A stretch of DNA of 64,000 nt. Origin: Cloacibacterium rupense. GTDB lineage: Bacteria; Bacteroidota; Bacteroidia; Flavobacteriales; Weeksellaceae. Where the stretch lies: contig NZ_BMLV01000001.1 of NCBI RefSeq assembly GCF_014645495.1, positions 479,996 through 543,995 on the forward strand, written 5' to 3'. Below the pieces are notes generated by a model, which did no database searches, had not been told where the DNA came from, and was given only the letters and a program-made list of their open reading frames with translations. The position numbers were made by a program, and so were the translations under genes. Shown piece by piece: positions 63,601 to 64,000 of this stretch (position 1 is the stretch's first letter; every line of letters starts with the position of its first letter).

Positions 63601-63660
63601 TTTAATATTGTTTGATATGGTTTGAAATTGTTTGAGGTTGTTTGAGGTTGTTTGAAATAC
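63601..63660 (+). repeat. Decamer tandem array upstream of acyltransferase gene
   Basis: Six 10-mers in register: TTTAATATTG, TTTGATATGG, TTTGAAATTG, TTTGAGGTTG twice, and TTTGAAATAC. It lies in the presumed promoter region of the minus-strand gene. Confidence 0.9.
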
Positions 63661-63722
63661 TAGCTAATCAAATGCATCAATCATCCTCCAGCTTATGGCT
63701 TATGGCTAATAGCTTTTTGCAT

Positions 63723-63832
63723 CCATCTCCCATCTCCGCGTACTTTTCAGAATATCTCTAGATATTCCTTTGAGAAACTCAAAAACATAAAGCCTATCAA
63801 AAACTCTCTGTGAACTTTGTGTTTAAAAGCTC
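63723..63832 (+). repeat. 110-bp extragenic repeat, copy 2
   Basis: Same orientation as copy 1 and identical to it at every position I compared by eye, including the GAATATCT-CT-AGATATTC hairpin. Confidence 0.95.
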
Positions 63833-63861
63833 ACCAACTTCCATCTTCCATCTTCCATCTT

Positions 63862-63971
63862 CCATCTCCCATCTCCGAGTACTTTTCAGAATATCTCTAG
63901 ATATTCCTTTGAGAAACTCAAAAACATAAGGCCTATCAAAAACTCTCTGTGAACTTTGTGTTTAAAAGCTC
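63862..63971 (+). repeat. 110-bp extragenic repeat, copy 3
   Basis: Same orientation and length. Two single-base differences from copies 1 and 2 were noticed: CCGAG for CCGCG near the start, and AAGGCC for AAAGCC in the middle. Confidence 0.95.
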
Positions 63972-64000
63972 TCCATCTTCCAACTTCCATCTCCCGTCTC

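Larger units (their letters stand above)
63582..64000. other. Intergenic repeat block right of the acyltransferase gene
   Basis: 419 bp to the window edge: a decamer array, a short heptamer run GCTTATG-GCTTATG-GCTAATA (63691-63711), two 110-bp repeat copies, and CTTCCAT heptamers between and after them (about 63838-63860 and 63973-64000). No ORF seen. The block continues past the window. Confidence 0.8.

Noticed and set aside
62286-63971. CRISPR array
   Set aside because: The direct 110-bp copies and heptamer/decamer arrays have no alternation of short repeats with unique spacers, and no cas genes are near.

Overview
This AT-rich window looks like a chromosome segment from a flavobacterium (Bacteroidota, Flavobacteriia, plausibly the Chryseobacterium/Weeksellaceae side; the genus is inference). 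The evidence is SusC/SusD pairs, many lipoboxes, C-terminal sorting domains of the type IX secretion system (T9SS), and promoters with the Bacteroidota form (TTTG, 19-20 nt, TAnnTTTG). No rRNA, tRNA, CRISPR or transposase was seen. Most of the window is three adjacent polysaccharide-utilisation loci.

Region 1 (1-21.5 kb) handles pectin. It begins with a SusC cut by the window edge and a SusD, followed by an enzyme run of GH43, PL10, a very large CE8 pectinesterase, PL1 and a small orphan binding-type protein. A convergent multidomain PL1 comes next, then an operon of an alpha/beta esterase, DUF4861, GH105, CE8 and a CE12-like acetylesterase, and a convergent GH28 polygalacturonase. The large extracellular enzymes carry T9SS tails. 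Downstream enzymes are lipoproteins or have ordinary signal peptides, so chain cutting and de-esterification appear to occur outside, and unsaturated oligomer breakdown at the surface or in the periplasm. Four promoters here share a 14-bp LacI-type palindrome. No LacI gene is in the window.

Region 2 (21.7-44.7 kb) handles acetylated galacto(gluco)mannan. The left, minus-strand arm is SusC-SusD-TIG-domain binding protein-GH27-GH5 behind an AraC-type regulator. The right, plus-strand arm is GH26, GPH symporter, GH130 mannosylglucose phosphorylase, cellobiose 2-epimerase, a tandem CBM-like protein, a second GH26, GH5 mannanase, CE2 and SASA-type acetylesterases, and GH3. Together they encode the known route mannan -> mannobiose -> mannosylglucose -> mannose 1-phosphate + glucose. 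A small mannose-6-phosphate-isomerase-type cupin lies at the left edge.

Region 3 (44.7-54.2 kb) is a compact beta-glucan locus without SusC/SusD. It has a propeller/Y_Y_Y/LuxR-type regulator, a T9SS-tailed protein, a GH16 lipoprotein, a multi-module binding lipoprotein and a 1042-residue protein. That last protein joins a clan-A-like TIM-barrel glycosidase to what reads as an outer-membrane beta-barrel. It is the strongest candidate for an undescribed system.

Region 4 (54.8-64 kb) holds a secreted amidohydrolase, mnmE, and a three-gene operon of secreted proteins that share a C-terminal module. A membrane acyltransferase gene follows, framed by heptanucleotide tandem arrays and three copies of a 110-bp extragenic repeat.
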